Source of the DNA: Silurus meridionalis
Taxonomy: Eukaryota > Chordata > Actinopteri > Siluriformes > Siluridae
Direction: 5' to 3'
Assembly (NCBI RefSeq): GCF_014805685.1
Contig: NC_060885.1
Location: forward strand, 5,298,632 to 5,362,631
DNA: 64,000 bases
Shown here: positions 49,200 to 60,754 of the stretch, piece after piece
Numbering within the stretch: position 1 is the first letter of the stretch
Layout of the letters: each line of letters starts with the position of its first letter
The notes under the pieces: model-generated
Databases searched by the model: none
The model's input: the letters and a program-made list of their open reading frames with translations, nothing else
Told to the model about the DNA's origin: nothing
Made by a program: the position numbers and the translations under genes

Positions 49200-51474
49200 A
49201 ACGGAATGGCAGGACTTCACCGGCGGGGTTATGTCACGACCAGGAAGCTATAAGAACACATGTGATGAAGATGGCGTAGCTTCTGTTTGTTCAGGAAGCG
49301 CTTTGTGTCTGTTCTACAGGAAAAAAAGGTGTGGTAAAATGTAAAAAAAACATTTAATAAGAATGAATAGCAAGCAATCTTACTGCTGTGCGTTCCTCCT
49401 TGCCCCGGCTTTATCACAGGGGGATACGCACAGTTTGTGTGTCGCTTGCTTGCGAGCGGAGCATGCTCAGCTGGCTGCTCTCATTGCTGCCACATGCCCG
49501 TGCAGATGATCCTCTACTGTAGGGTGCTCTTCGAGGCTGAGGTCATTGGGCTTGCATTTGGATCTGGCAAAGGGTTTGCAGACGGGCCTGTCCCTTTCTT
49601 CCGCCTCACATGCCAGATTTAGGGCTCTCTCCCAGGGTTCCGAAGCATGCCTTTCGGTGGTTTCTTCTTCCTATGCAGAGAGCACAGCACTCCACCTCTC
49701 TTCCTCCAAGAAGGGGGAGGGTATGGACGCCAGCGATCCTGTGGAGGACATGCCTTCCTGCCAGTTCAGTTTGAGGAGCTGTTTTAGGTAGTGACTCGTG
49801 CTGTAGCCAAGCTGGACATCACCTGGCCAGCTAATACGCAGAAACAATATCCCCTAAGTAGGCTGGATGAGCGTTTCTTGCGACCAACATCGCTACCTCC
49901 ACATCAGGGTCTGCCTTTTTTCCCCAGGCCTGCACACTGAGGTGACCAGGTCCTGGAATAATCCTTTAGGCCCCAGTCCTGCATCTGAGTACAACCTTGG
50001 CTTTTGGTGGGCAAGGCTGCCTGCACACCATGGCTGTGTTACAGGCTTATCAGGCCGACCTGCTGCGAGAGTTCGATGAGGGAGTGCCTACGGGCAGTGA
50101 CAGGGTTAAAGAGCTGCATCATGCAACATACCTGGCTCTTAGGGCCACAAAAAAGAGATCGCTAGGGCCATTGGCCGGTCTATGTCTACCCTGGTCACTT
50201 CAGAGACAACTTTGGCTTACCCTGGATAAAGCCTTTCTGCTGTAAAGTTCCCGTGTGGTGACGACTAGCCTGTTTGACTATGCTGTGAATAAGGTTGTTT
50301 CTAGGAGGCCAAGGAACAGTCGGAGGCGTTCCAGCGGTTCCTCCCGTATATGAAGGCTTTGGCCAAAAAGTCAGATGAGTCAGGACTTTTTGGGGACTTC
50401 ATTGGGGTGGGGTGACGTGCACCTAAGTACACAGGGCCCGACCCTCCTTGGTGCCCTCATGGGATTGGCTTGTTAACCCTGCCTCAAGTAGTGCTTTAGG
50501 GCTCAACCATCTTTAGTGAGTACCCCCTCAACCTCCACCCGAAAATTTAGCTGATGGGGGTCTCGTTACCTTGTTGGGGGCACGAATTCTACAGCCGGTA
50601 CTTTATAGTTCCCAAAAATGATGGGGGCTGCTCCCATTTTAGATCTATGTCAGCTGAACCACTCACTTTTGAGACTCAGGTTCAAGATTCTTACCCTGAA
50701 ACAATTCAAGTCCTAAATGAGGTCCAAAGACTGGTTTGTCACAAAAGATCTGAAGGACGATTACTTTTGTGTATTTATCATACCTTTACACCTTTACACT
50801 TCCTATTACTCTGGGGCATCTGCATACTGAACTATATCAATAACTGGTTGACATTAGTTTGATCAGAGCATCTGGTGACTCAGCATCGAGATGTCGTTGT
50901 AGCCCATATGAAGAAATTTGGGTTAAGACTGAACGCCGAGAAAAGTGTACTTTCTCCGGTACAGAGAACCACCTGTCTTGGCGTAGTGTGGGATTCGGTT
51001 GTTATGCGGGTGCAGCTGTCTCCTGCATGAGTCGAGTCTATCCTCACGGCCGTCAAGAGAGTGAAAGAAGGCCAGCTACTTACTGTGAAGCAGTTTCAAA
51101 AACTGCTGGGTCTGATGGCAGCTGCATCCAATGTGGTGCCACTTGGCCTCCTATACGAAATAGACAACCCACTACACACAATCAAGGTCATGCGGCGAGC
51201 CTTAGACATGTGGAGAGACCCCAGGTTCCTGTTAAAGGGCCCCATGTTGGGGCTCCATGTCGTCACATAATGTTAATGATGGATACCTACCTAATGGTTT
51301 GGGGGGGTGGTCATGAGTGGCCACTCTGCCCAAGGTCTATGGAAAGGGTACTTCCTGGACGTAATGTCACTCTGCCGGTGAGGTTGTGCCATTCCGTAGG
51401 ACAGATTGAACACGTGATTTGTTGACGCAGCATCTCGTTCCCTCAGGGAACCAGGGTTACATACGTAACCTAAA
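49200..51474 (+). mobile_element. DIRS1-like tyrosine-recombinase retrotransposon relic
   Basis: A gag-like region reads TRAVAKLDITWPANTQK at about 49793-49845, then CLHTMAVLQAYQADLL and KELHHATYLALRATK near 50020-50150. A reverse-transcriptase region reads FYSRYFIVPKNDGG near 50590, then KKFGLRLNAEKSVLSPVQRT and TVKQFQKLLGLMAAASNV up to about 51140. The 3' end carries CTCGTTCCCTCAGGGAACC and GGGTTACATACGTAACC. These match DIRS1-type elements of teleosts. Several frameshifts and stops are present; the RNase H, methyltransferase and tyrosine recombinase regions are missing or too short, so it is a deleted, inactive copy. Family assignment rests on protein and end similarity recalled from zebrafish DIRS. 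Confidence 0.82.
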
Positions 51475-51895
51475 GATGTTCTTCATAGGACCCTTTATAG
51501 GATCTAGTCAAACTCTACAGTTGGTAAATTCTAATAGTTTTAAAACAAAATCTATTTAGAATCTTGGACCTTTAAAAATAAACAAAGAAACTTTCAGGAA
51601 TGCTTTTTTAGTGTACAATGTTTAAGATTACATTCAGTATTACATTTGTGTATTACAGTCTTTAAATAATTACAATCTAGAACCCTTGCCTCGAAAAGTC
51701 TTTTATTTGTTGTTCCAGACAAAGTTTGTTGTAGAATCTGCTAATATTCCTTTCTGAAACCTCTAAACTTTCTGAAACCTCCCAGTCCTCTGTCACTGCA
51801 TTTTCAGACTAATATTTGAAAAATGTTCCCTTTTTATAAGGATTAAAAAGTTGACTCATCCCATTGTTAATGCTGACTTCATTTCACTCCTTTAG

Positions 51896-52186
51896 CACGG
51901 AAGTCCAAGAAGCTGGGCAAGCTGAAGAGTGTGAGCGAGGACTCGTCTCTTCAGAACTCAGAGAAAGAGCTGAGCTCGAACATGGCTCTGGTTCCTCACG
52001 GTGCCTCCGTAGCTCCCTTCCTCTCACCATCTGTATGCAGCGTGCTGGAGCTCATTGAGCCCGAGGTGGTGTTTGCAGGATTTGATAACACACAGCCTGA
52101 CACCACCGATCACCTTCTCACCAGCCTCAACAAACTTGCCGGCAAGCAGATGGTGCGCGTTGTCAAGTGGGCCAAAGTACTTCCAG
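51896..52186 (+). CDS. nr3c2: Mineralocorticoid receptor exon 5: hinge and start of the ligand-binding domain
   Basis: The exon opens with the basic C-terminal extension [10 protein letters not shown], part of the nuclear localisation region. A Ser/Glu-rich hinge follows (about residues 11-30), then a linker, and ligand-binding helices 1-3 from about residue 48 (LELIEPEVV, then [13 protein letters not shown] and VVKWAKVLP). By family alignment the Asn of SLNKL and the Gln of GKQM are the helix-3 residues that contact the steroid D-ring and A-ring, and the Lys of VVKWAK is the AF-2 charge-clamp lysine. Acceptor tcctttag and donor ccag|gtatgt give 291 bp and 96 full codons. Human exon 5 is longer, as I recall because of a Gln/Pro-rich hinge stretch; nothing like that tract is seen here. 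The donor is followed about 150 bp later by a long TA microsatellite, and a DIRS relic ends about 420 bp upstream. Confidence 0.95.
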
Positions 52187-52332
52187 GTATGTTTCACACT
52201 TTTCAGGCTCTGAATGAAACTGTTTCAATATACAAGATTGAAGCCATGGATCTCAAGCTCAGGAGTAGATTGTATGGGGCAGCAAACTTCTTAGTTTTGT
52301 GGGGTTCAGCAAACTTTCAGGAAAGTGTGGTC

Positions 52333-52338
<6 letters not shown>

Positions 52339-52407
<69 letters not shown>

Positions 52408-52442
52408 TAATACGAGGTGGTATATACAGTATAATACGAGAT

Positions 52443-52510
<68 letters not shown>
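52339..52510. repeat. TA microsatellite with interspersed mariner-end fragments
   Basis: Two long TA runs (52339-52400 and 52445-52509) flank TAATACGAGGTGGTATATAC and ATAATACGAGATGGTATATA. The phrase ATACGAGGTGGTATC recurs a third time as the left end of the mariner relic at 52510. Confidence 0.92.
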
Positions 52511-52513
<3 letters not shown>

Positions 52514-53035
52514 CGAGGTGGTATCAATAGTGCTACCTGGTGCTATTCTGATCATGTGTGTTACCATGTCTGCGATTTCATCATGGACAGCAAGGTAAAT
52601 GTGAAATTCTGCATGAAACTGGAAAAATCTGCCACAGAGACGTTTGGTATAACACAAGTTTGACATACGACGATGCTGTAACGAGTCACACTTGATGATC
52701 ATTGGAGAATAATCCACATGATCTTACTTCCGCACCCACCCAACTCAACAGATTTAGCTCCTGCGGACTTCCTCTTTCCGCGAAGATGCAGATCCAGGTA
52801 GCCGTTTTGACACCAATGTGGAGATCCGGAGCTAATCACAGAAGGTGCTTGACACGCTTTGAAAAGAAGACGTCCAGGAGACATTACAGAAGTGGCAGGA
52901 ATGCATTATTGTACTGTTATAACATGGAAAAAAGGATGTCATTAAGGTTTTATCAGGTGATGTTGTCAGGGATTGGTTATAAAAAAGTCGTAAATCTGTT
53001 AATAAAAATAGAGACCATCGATCACAAGATTTGAA
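52510..53035 (+). pseudogene. Mariner-type transposase relic
   Basis: Starts ATACGAGGTGGTATCAATAG. Broken + strand frames read [15 protein letters not shown] near 52590-52635 (N-terminal helix-turn-helix of a mariner-type transposase) and then HPPNSTDLAPADFLFPRR near 52735-52785 (the HPPYSPDLAP catalytic motif, with Tyr and Pro changed). The central catalytic region between them is missing, as in the copy at 38366. Internally deleted and inactive. Confidence 0.75.
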
Positions 53036-53044
53036 GAGGCCTAG

Positions 53045-53915
53045 GTAACTCTCAGCATGATGCTACCACCACCATGCTTCACTATTGCACTGTTTGCAGA
53101 GGGATGAGCTGCATTCGATCAAACATAGTGTCAAGGCCAAAAAATGTTTTGGTCTCATTTAGGTCTCAGAGAACAGATAACTTTTATTAAACCCCAAGCA
53201 TGAAGCTCCAACTTCGTGAAGTGTCCAGCCTTTGTTGGTGCTATAAATAGATTCTCTCCACCCCTTTTGTGTTTGGCTTATTGGTTGCTCGGTTCTATGA
53301 CTAATCTCCTTCTATACCTGGCTACTGATCACTGAGTCATGTGATGGGTTTGCCATATTCTTTCTATTTTAAATAATAGAGTCAGTGAGACAATGTGGGA
53401 TTTTCAATAACCAAACCCCATTTAATGTCTGGAACTTGCTTTGAAAGCGCTTTGGTCTTCATGGTGCTGTTTGTTTGGCTATGGTCTGTAAGAAAATCTC
53501 TGTTCATCCAGGAACAGGTGTACGTTGGGATCATGTGACACTTTAATTACACACAGGCCAACTCCATTCGGCTAATTCCGTGACTTCTGATGGTATCCGG
53601 TTGCACCAGAACTTAATTTAGAGGTTTTACAACAGCAACAATGCCAACAACAAGGGGTTGTGCAGTCACTCAATGGATTACAACAATACCTATAGCTGTA
53701 CTTAGCTGTATGGTGAAGCAAACACTATTATTTTCCCCACCACAAACAGAAAGCCAGATGTATTGTGGTGTATCCAAGTAAATTATAGCGAATGTGGTGT
53801 GAGTACAGTTTCGAATCGCTGCAGTTCGCACTGTAGTCGTTAAACTCACCCCCTCTGAGAAGCCATTTGTTGTATTGCAATTATTTGATACCAGGGTGTC
53901 TGCTCACTTTTTTCC
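53045..53915 (-). mobile_element. Heavily decayed Tc1-type element
   Basis: Contains CAGCATGATGCTACCACCAC and ATGCTTCACTATTGCACTG, the complement of the Tc1 GGGSxxMLWG region, then GTCTCATTTAGGTCTCAGAG. Further right, CCAGGGTGTCTGCTCAC resembles an element end. No usable frame remains. Confidence 0.55.
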
Positions 53916-54494
53916 AGATGTAAAAATAGAAGTCAGGCAGACATGGAGAGGAAAGCGGTCCTCTCTGACTTCCAGACTCACGCTGAGGCCAAGGGCGCCT
54001 CGATTCAAATCGAGCATAGCTGCTTATTCAGCGTTATCAAGATAGCAGGATCGTAATGCTTAATGTGTTAATGAGGCACCGTTCATTAAATAATGAAACC
54101 AAAAACAGACCTAATGTCATAATTTTCAGTTAAACGGATGATTATTGAAAATGAATGGTTTTTAGCCTTTAAATTGGCCCTCCTGCTGGTTAATATAAGA
54201 ACTAACAACACAGATTTGCAGAATTCTCTATTCTGATTGGTCAGAAAGTAATTATTTATCTCATTTAGACACAGTAGTAACAGTTACGCTAAGGTGGATA
54301 CTCCACAAAAAAAACGTGTGTGTAATTATTTAGTGTCAGGAAGAGTTTAGTCTGTTTGGTCTTGTAAATGTGAATTAAAGTAGAATGTGAGGGAACAGCT
54401 GTTTGTAGCTACTATTCCACGATAAGAACAAACGTTTTTAACATATCACAACTTAAAGAATCATAAGAACTCTTTTTGCTAAGTCTGGAATGTT

Positions 54495-54640
54495 TAGATT
54501 CGATTCGATTCATTTTATTGTCATTGTGCAAAGTACAATTGCAGGGCCAATGAAATGCATCTAACCGGAAGTGCAAATAGCAATGAATATAAATTAATCT
54601 AGTATAAATATATAAATATACGAGTTATGCACAATATATA
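54495..54640 (+). mobile_element. Teleost interspersed repeat fragment (TTATTGTCATTGTGCAAAG family)
   Basis: Begins GATTCGATTCATTTTATTGT, then AATGAAATGCATCTAACCGG and AGTGCAAATAGCAATGAAT, a repeat tail common in fish. Class unclear. Confidence 0.5.
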
Positions 54641-54772
54641 CGCAAATGCAATCTTTGGCAAATCAGATTTTTTTGAAGTGGTTCGATCAACTCAGTGGTG
54701 CTAAACACATTATGGTTTATTCCGTTTGCATTTTCCAAATTTTATTTTATTTTTCAAATATTTAGACCAGAG

Positions 54773-55000
54773 GTCCCCAGCAGCCGGTTTACGACCCGGT
54801 ACTGGCCTGTGAATGAGTAACAAGTGTGTTTTGTTCACTATCCACATTTGCATACGTCACGATTTCAGAAAACGTCATTGCCACACATGCAGAGGGTTCC
54901 GCTAATTATTAACTTGAGTGTCTAACATCCGCCCAAAAAATTTTTTAATTGGAGGATGTAAAAAAATAAAAGACCAAGCGATGGTGATATAAAGCGATAG
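54773..55000 (+). mobile_element. hAT (Charlie-like) element end
   Basis: Starts CCAGAGGTCCCCAGCAGCCG, followed by GACCCGGTACTGGCCTGTG, resembling the CAGGGGTCCCCAA end with 'gaccggtaccgg' of hAT elements. Only this end is evident. Confidence 0.5.
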
Positions 55001-56707
55001 CTACTGAAGAGAAAAAGGGGAGAAAGTAAGCAGGCTTTCATTGAGAATATGACTTACAAATGCCATGTGTGTAATATGTGGAGATATGTATGCAATTACT
55101 ATGGAGATTAAATTTAATAACACACACACACACACCTATGAGGTAGTCCAGTAAAGTAGTCCAGTTATGTATGCAGTAGATGCAGTGCATAGGGGCACCA
55201 CACATTAGGGGATTGGGTGGGCACCATTGCAGGTAGTGTATTTATTCTTGTATTTACCCCTCTATTTTAGGAGAGGTGCCAACCCTGATCGTTCTTACCC
55301 CTTAGCAAATGTGCAGTTACACCCCTGTTTCCATGGCAGGTGTCAGAATCCAAAACAGATAGACATAATAGTTTATAAATAATATAACAAACATTTAGGA
55401 AATGATTTGCGTACCCTTGTTTTTATGACAAGTCGTCCTTATGACAAGTCAACCAGTTAAAGGGTTAGTGAAGTATTAAATATTCACCCATTTCATTTAT
55501 GATGTCATGCACTTCAGCAGCGTGTGGCCATGTTTTTGTTTTTTTTAAACTCCCAGTGGGAAGTGTATCGACAAATGCTTCGCATTCGAGTGGAAGAGTA
55601 AGGGCCTACTTTTATTGAGGACTGTTTTTACGAGACGCTAGCCCTGCTGAGACGTTAAAACCCATCCAAGAGCTTTGAAGTCATGTCAGTGTGAAACCCA
55701 CACATGCCTCGCTGACTAGTATTTGTTTTCTACCGGTAATGTGCCGATGCTGGTTCTGGTGCTGGTTTTGGTTCCAGAGCCTGAGCCAAAACCTTGAACA
55801 ATCCACAAAAGAGTCATTTCCATCAACACTTGGTTTAGTTTCAGAATGAAAACTCTGCTGTTTTGGAACCAATTAGCGTATTCTTAATGGTCTTGGAGGG
55901 CGGTATCATTTTCATCACCATGAAATGACACTATTTAATGACACCGTGGCATTAAAACCAGACGAGGCACATTATCGCCATTGGATATTTTAGAAGTGGT
56001 GCACGTTGGCTTAGTAACTGTGGTAACAAAATCACATTTTTTTCCACCCATATTTCAACAAATGCTTTTGCCAGCGCTATTTTACTAATTTGCCAGTCTG
56101 GTTTTCCAATTCTCCAAACACAAAACTTTTTGTTGATTTTTTTTTTCTTTCTGGTGAAGGAGTCATCGACTGGGGCCAGATGTGGATCCAAGAAAGTATT
56201 TCAGTGAAGGAAAAGAAGTTTAGAATACTCCCAATTCTCCACTCTCAATTAGTTACGGAATGAAAATTTATATCACCAATCAGTAAAGCTGCTGTCCATT
56301 GCTAAACAGCTATACAAATACAACTGAAATAAATTGAGAATTAAGTGACACCAGTTCTCTAAACAGCACTCATGGGTTTTGTACCAGTTTCTTTGTTTTT
56401 TAGTGACACGTGATTGCGTAGATTATTTAGCTAAAGGCAGCTCATCAGACTACACACTAGCTACAGAGCCAGATACTATAGAAGTCATACATTTTTACAT
56501 TTTATTTAGCTTCTCTGGTGTGATATTGCAAAGCAGTTTGCACTGTTGCACAAATACGACTCAAGAACAACTCTTTCCCTTCAGTCGTACTGATGCTGAA
56601 CTCATACATTAAATACTATTCTTCTAGCTTTCACTCAAAAACATACACCTGCATTTATCGTTTATATTGGATTCTTGCTTGCACATTTTTGCCATTCACA
56701 AGAATAG

Positions 56708-56892
56708 GGGAAGTGGTAGCTCAATGGATAACATGTTGGACCTCTGATCAGAAGGTAATGGATTGAAATCCCGGATCCACGTAACTGTCACTTCTGGGCC
56801 CTTGAGCAAGGCCCTTAACCTTTAGCTGTATTACTGAGATAACTCTAAGTCCCTCTGAATAAGGGCATCTGCAAAATAATGTAAAGGTAAAT
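56708..56892 (+). mobile_element. tRNA-derived SINE (subfamily 2)
   Basis: A-box GTGGTAGCTCAATGGATAAC, B-box-like GGATTGAAATCCCGG, core CTGGGCCCTTGAGCAAGGCC and tail CTGAATAAGGGCATCTGC. It ends only about 25 bases before a Tc1-type transposon. Confidence 0.82.
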
Positions 56893-56915
56893 TTGCAAGT
56901 CTCCATTTACTTGTT

Positions 56916-58276
56916 TAGTGGTGTGAAAAAGTGTTTGAAAGTGTTTCCTGATTTCTTATTTTTTTGCATGTTTGTCACACTTTAATGTTTCGGATCAAAC
57001 TAATTTAAATATTAGTAAAAGATACACAAGTGAGCACAACATGCAGTTTTTAAATTAAGTTTTTTATTATTAAGGGAAAACAAAATCCAAAACTACACGG
57101 CCCTGTGTAGAAAAAGTTTTAAAACTATGGTTTATCACACCTGAGTTTAGTTCCTCTCGCCACACCCAGGCCTGATTACTGCCACACCTGTTCGCAAAGA
57201 AATCTCTTAAATGGGACCTGCCTAACAAAGTGAAGTAGACCAAAAGATCCTCAAAAGCTAGACATCATGCTGAGATTCAAAGAAACCCAGAAACAAATGA
57301 GAAAGAAAAGAACTGAGATTTATCAGTCTGGAAAAAGGTTATAAAGACATTTCTTAAGCTTTGGGACTCTGCAGCGAACCGCAGTGAGAGCCATTATTCA
57401 CAAATGTCAAAAACATGGAACAGTGGAGTTGCCTCAGTTAAGGTCAGTGTTCATGACTCCACCATAAGAAAGAGACGGCAAAAATGGTCTGCATGGCAGA
57501 GTTCCAAGACCAAAACCGCTGCTGAGCAGAAAGAACATAAACATCTCAGTTTTGCCAGAAAACTTCCTTATGATCCCCAATACTTTTGGGAAAATACTCT
57601 GTGGACTGACGAGACAAAAGTTTAACTTTTTGGAAGGTGTGTGTCCCGTTACATCTGGCGTAAAAGTAACACAGTATTTCAGAAAAATAACATCATACCA
57701 TCAGTATAATATGGTGGTGGTAGAGTGATGGTCTGGGGCTGTTTTGCTGCTTCAGGACCTGGAAGACCTTCTGTGATAAATGGAACCATGAATTCTGCTG
57801 TTTAGCAAAAAATCCTGAAGGGGAATATCCGACCATCTGTTCATGACGTCAAGCTGAAGCGAACTTTGGTTCTGCAGCAGGACAATGATCCAAAACACAC
57901 CAGCAAGTCCACCTCTAAATGGCTAAAGAAAAACAAAACAAAGACTTTGGAGTGGCCTAGTCAAAGTCCTGAACTGAATCCTAATGAGATGCTGTGGCAT
58001 GACCTTGAAAAGGTGGTTCATGCTCGAAAACCCTCCAATGTGTCTGAATTACCACAATTCTGCTTAGATGAGTGGAGCAAAATTCCTCCACAGCGCTGTA
58101 ACGGACTCAGTGCAAGTTTTTGCAAACGTGAAAGTTGTTGCTGCTGAGGGTGGTCCAAAACTGCATGTTGTGTTCAATTGTGTTATTTTTTACTAATATT
58201 TAATATAGTTTGATGATCTGACAAACATGCAAAAAAATAAGAAGGAAGGGGGCAAACACTTTTTCACACCACTGTA
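56916..58276 (+). mobile_element. Tc1-type transposon B, nearly full span
   Basis: Inverted ends GTGGTGTGAAAAAGTGTTTG (left) and CACTTTTTCACACCACTG (right, G at 58274) are flanked by TA on both sides. Left end has lost the first CA. The terminal arms extend about 130 bases, with TTTTTTGCATGTTTGTCA and its complement. Span 1.36 kb, shorter than the roughly 1.6 kb usual for the family, so it has internal deletions. Inserted next to a SINE. Confidence 0.85.
57370..58180 (+). pseudogene. Broken transposase of Tc1-type transposon B
   Basis: Recognisable pieces in order: VKVSVHDSTIRKR (second DNA-binding helix region), FWENTLWTDETKV (first catalytic Asp), YGGGRVMVWGCFAASG, VLQQDNDPKHTSKSTSKWLK (second Asp) and SQSPELNPNEMLWHDLEK (third position Glu kept, but Ile of LNPIE is Asn), then KIPPQRCNGL. 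Stops after the first Asp segment, in VKYGGG (reads as a stop before WWW frames) and elsewhere, plus shifts and a large N-terminal deletion, make it inactive. Confidence 0.85.
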
Positions 58277-58558
58277 TGTTTTTAACGCATTATATTGCAC
58301 ACACTGTACTCTCACCTCAACGTCAATTTTCTGCGCCATCATTTTTATTAATTATTATTATTATTATTCTAATCAAACCAGTTTTATTCGTCACATACAC
58401 ATTCATACAGAATACGACAGCGAAACGCTTTCCACAACTGTCCAACATATAAATAGAAATAAAAAAAAAATATATAAAGTTTACAAAGTATAATTAAAGT
58501 ATAAAGTATAACTGTAAGTATAAAAATAGGGATAAATGTTTTTTATTTTATATATATA

Positions 58559-59994
58559 CAGTGAGGAAAATAAGTATTTGAACACCCTGCTATTTTGCAA
58601 GTTCTCCCACTTAGAAATCATGGAGGGGTCTGAAATTGTCATCGTAGGTGCATGTCCACTGTGAGAGACATAATCTAAAAAAAAAATTTTGAAATTGATT
58701 TTTTAACTATTTACTTGTATGATACAGCTGCAAATTAGTAATTGAACACCTGAGAAAGTCAATGTTAATATTTGATACAGTAGCCTTTATTTGCAATTAC
58801 AAAGGTCAAACAGTTCCTGTAGTTTTTCACCAGGTTTGCACACACTGCAGGAGGGATTTTGGCCCACTCCTCCACACAGATCTTCTCTAGATCAGTCAGG
58901 TTTCTGGCCTGTCGCTGAGAAACACAGAGTTTCAGCTCCCTCCAAAGATTCTCTATTGGGTTTAGGTCTGGAGACTAGCTAGGCCACGACAGAACCTTGA
59001 TATGCTTCTTAAAGAGCCACTCCTTGGTTATCCTGGCTGTGTGCTTCGGGTCATTGTCATGTTGGAAGACCCAGCCTCGACCCATCTTCAATGCTCTAAC
59101 TGAGGGAAGGAGGTTGTTCCCCACAATCTCGCAATACATGGCCCCGGTCATCCTCTCCTCAATACAGTGCAGTCGCCCTGTCCCATTTGCAGAAAAACAC
59201 CCCCAAAGCATGATGCTACCACCTCCATGCTTCACAGTTGGGATGGTGTTCTTGGGATGGTACTCATCATTCTTCTTTTTCCAAACACGTTTAGTGGAAT
59301 TATGACCCAAAAGTTCTATTTTGGTCTCATCTGACCACATGACTTTCTCCCATGACTCCTCTGGATCATCCAAATGGTAATTGGCAAACTTAAGACGTGC
59401 CTGGACATGTGCTGGTTTAAGCAGGGGAACCTTCCGTGCCATGCATGATTTCAAACCATGAAGTCTTAGTGTATTACCAACAGTAGCCTTGGAAACGGTG
59501 GTCCCAGCTCTTTTCAGGTCATTGACCAGCTCCTCCCGTGTAGTTCTGGGCTGATTTCTCACCTTCCTTAGGTGAGATCTTGCATGGAGCCCCAGTCCGA
59601 GGAAGATTGACAGTCATGTTTAGCTTCTTCCATTTTCTAATGATTGCTCCAACATTGGACCTTTTTTCACCAAGCTGCTTGGCAATTTCCCCGTAGCCCT
59701 TTCCAGCCTTGTGGAGGTGTACAATTTTGTCTCTAGTGTCTTTGGACATTTTAAAGACAGACTAACAGGTCTTTGAGGGTCAGAATTCTAGCTGATGTTG
59801 ATGATTCTAGGTGTTCAAATACTTATTTGCAGCTGTATCATACAAATAAATAGTTTAAAAATCATATATTGTGATTTCAGGATTATGTCTCTCACAGTGG
59901 ACATGCACCTGCGATGACAATTTCAGACCCCTCCATGATTTCTAAGTGGGAGAACTTTCAAAATAGCAGGGTGTTCGAATACTTATTTTCCTCA

Positions 59995-59997
<3 letters not shown>
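58559..59997 (-). mobile_element. Tc1-type transposon A, complete ends, recent
   Basis: 1439 bp bounded by CAGTGAGGAAAATAAGTATT and its complement AATACTTATTTTCCTCACTG, with TA on both sides inside a TA-rich tract. Terminal arms run about 190 bp and differ at few positions. Each arm holds an inner copy of the terminal motif (AAATTAGTAATTGAACACCT near 58733 and AGGTGTTCAAATACTTATTT near 59810), the IR/DR layout in which transposase binds twice per end. Arm similarity and the single visible stop in the main frame suggest recent activity. Confidence 0.92.
58765..59749 (-). pseudogene. Nearly intact Tc1-type transposase of transposon A
   Basis: Cut-and-paste DDE transposase. Start [20 protein letters not shown] (59749) is the first paired-like helix-turn-helix; then [11 protein letters not shown] and [12 protein letters not shown]. 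The frame breaks near 59560-59590, where sequence after CKISPK jumps by a small deletion to [10 protein letters not shown]. The rest is open: [13 protein letters not shown] (first Asp), [35 protein letters not shown] (second Asp). At 58975-58977 a TAG replaces the codon after VLSWPS (Gln in relatives). Beyond it the frame continues with [15 protein letters not shown] (third residue Glu, DD34E) to the original stop at 58765. So two main lesions are visible: one frameshift and one nonsense. Confidence 0.9.

Positions 59998-59998
<1 letters not shown>

Positions 59999-60060
<62 letters not shown>
59999..60060. repeat. (TA)n microsatellite
   Basis: About 30 TA units starting at the right end of transposon A. 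The left flank also has a short TATATATA run, so the element may have inserted into a TA tract. Confidence 0.95.
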
Positions 60061-60064
<4 letters not shown>

Positions 60065-60151
60065 AAGCAAACTATTGTATTGTAATTGTATGTATACAAT
60101 TATAATATATAATATAATAATAAAATATATATACAAGAATACAAAATGTCA

Positions 60152-60155
60152 TTAC

Positions 60156-60206
<51 letters not shown>
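60152..60206. repeat. (ATT)n microsatellite
   Basis: About 18 trinucleotide units. Confidence 0.96.
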
Positions 60207-60207
<1 letters not shown>

Positions 60208-60264
60208 GATCTGATAATTATAGTTAGTTTTTTGTATTTATTTTTGTTATTTAATGTAGCTTTG

Positions 60265-60355
60265 GTCAGCACTTTGGTCCTGTAGGAACTTTGTTTCATT
60301 TCGCTGTGTACTCTACTGCATGTGGTTTAAATGACAATAAAATCCTCTTAATATA
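60265..60355 (+). mobile_element. LINE-like 3' tail remnant
   Basis: Reads TTTGTTTCATTTCGCTGTGT, ACTGCATGTGGTTTAAATGA and CAATAAAATCCTCTT, a tail common in fish LINE/SINE copies. A similar but different tail, GTGGCAATAAAGTTGAACC, follows at about 60510. Confidence 0.45.
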
Positions 60356-60754
60356 AACCTTATTGTCATTTGCACTACTGACATGCTCCATATTTTTTTA
60401 CCTGTACAATGTTACACAATAATTGTGCAATGACCTTACTATCTTGTTTAGTTTACTTGATATTTGCAGTCCTGGAAGTGTATTTTATTGTCTCTGTACT
60501 TGTATCCTGATAGTGGCAATAAAGTTGAACCAAAACTAACCTAACCCTAATACTGAACTGAAGATTTGCTTTATCTTGTGTAATTTCATAAACAAATCAT
60601 AAAGCATTAAAAAGAAACTTGGCTGCATACTCAGAGTATTATAAGGAATGAATTGACATACAGAGATCGGGAAAAACAGAGTTTAGTTGAATACGAAATC
60701 GCTTCTAAACAGGGTTCAGTCAAACAGTCAGTGAATGAAAAGATGGGCACATTT

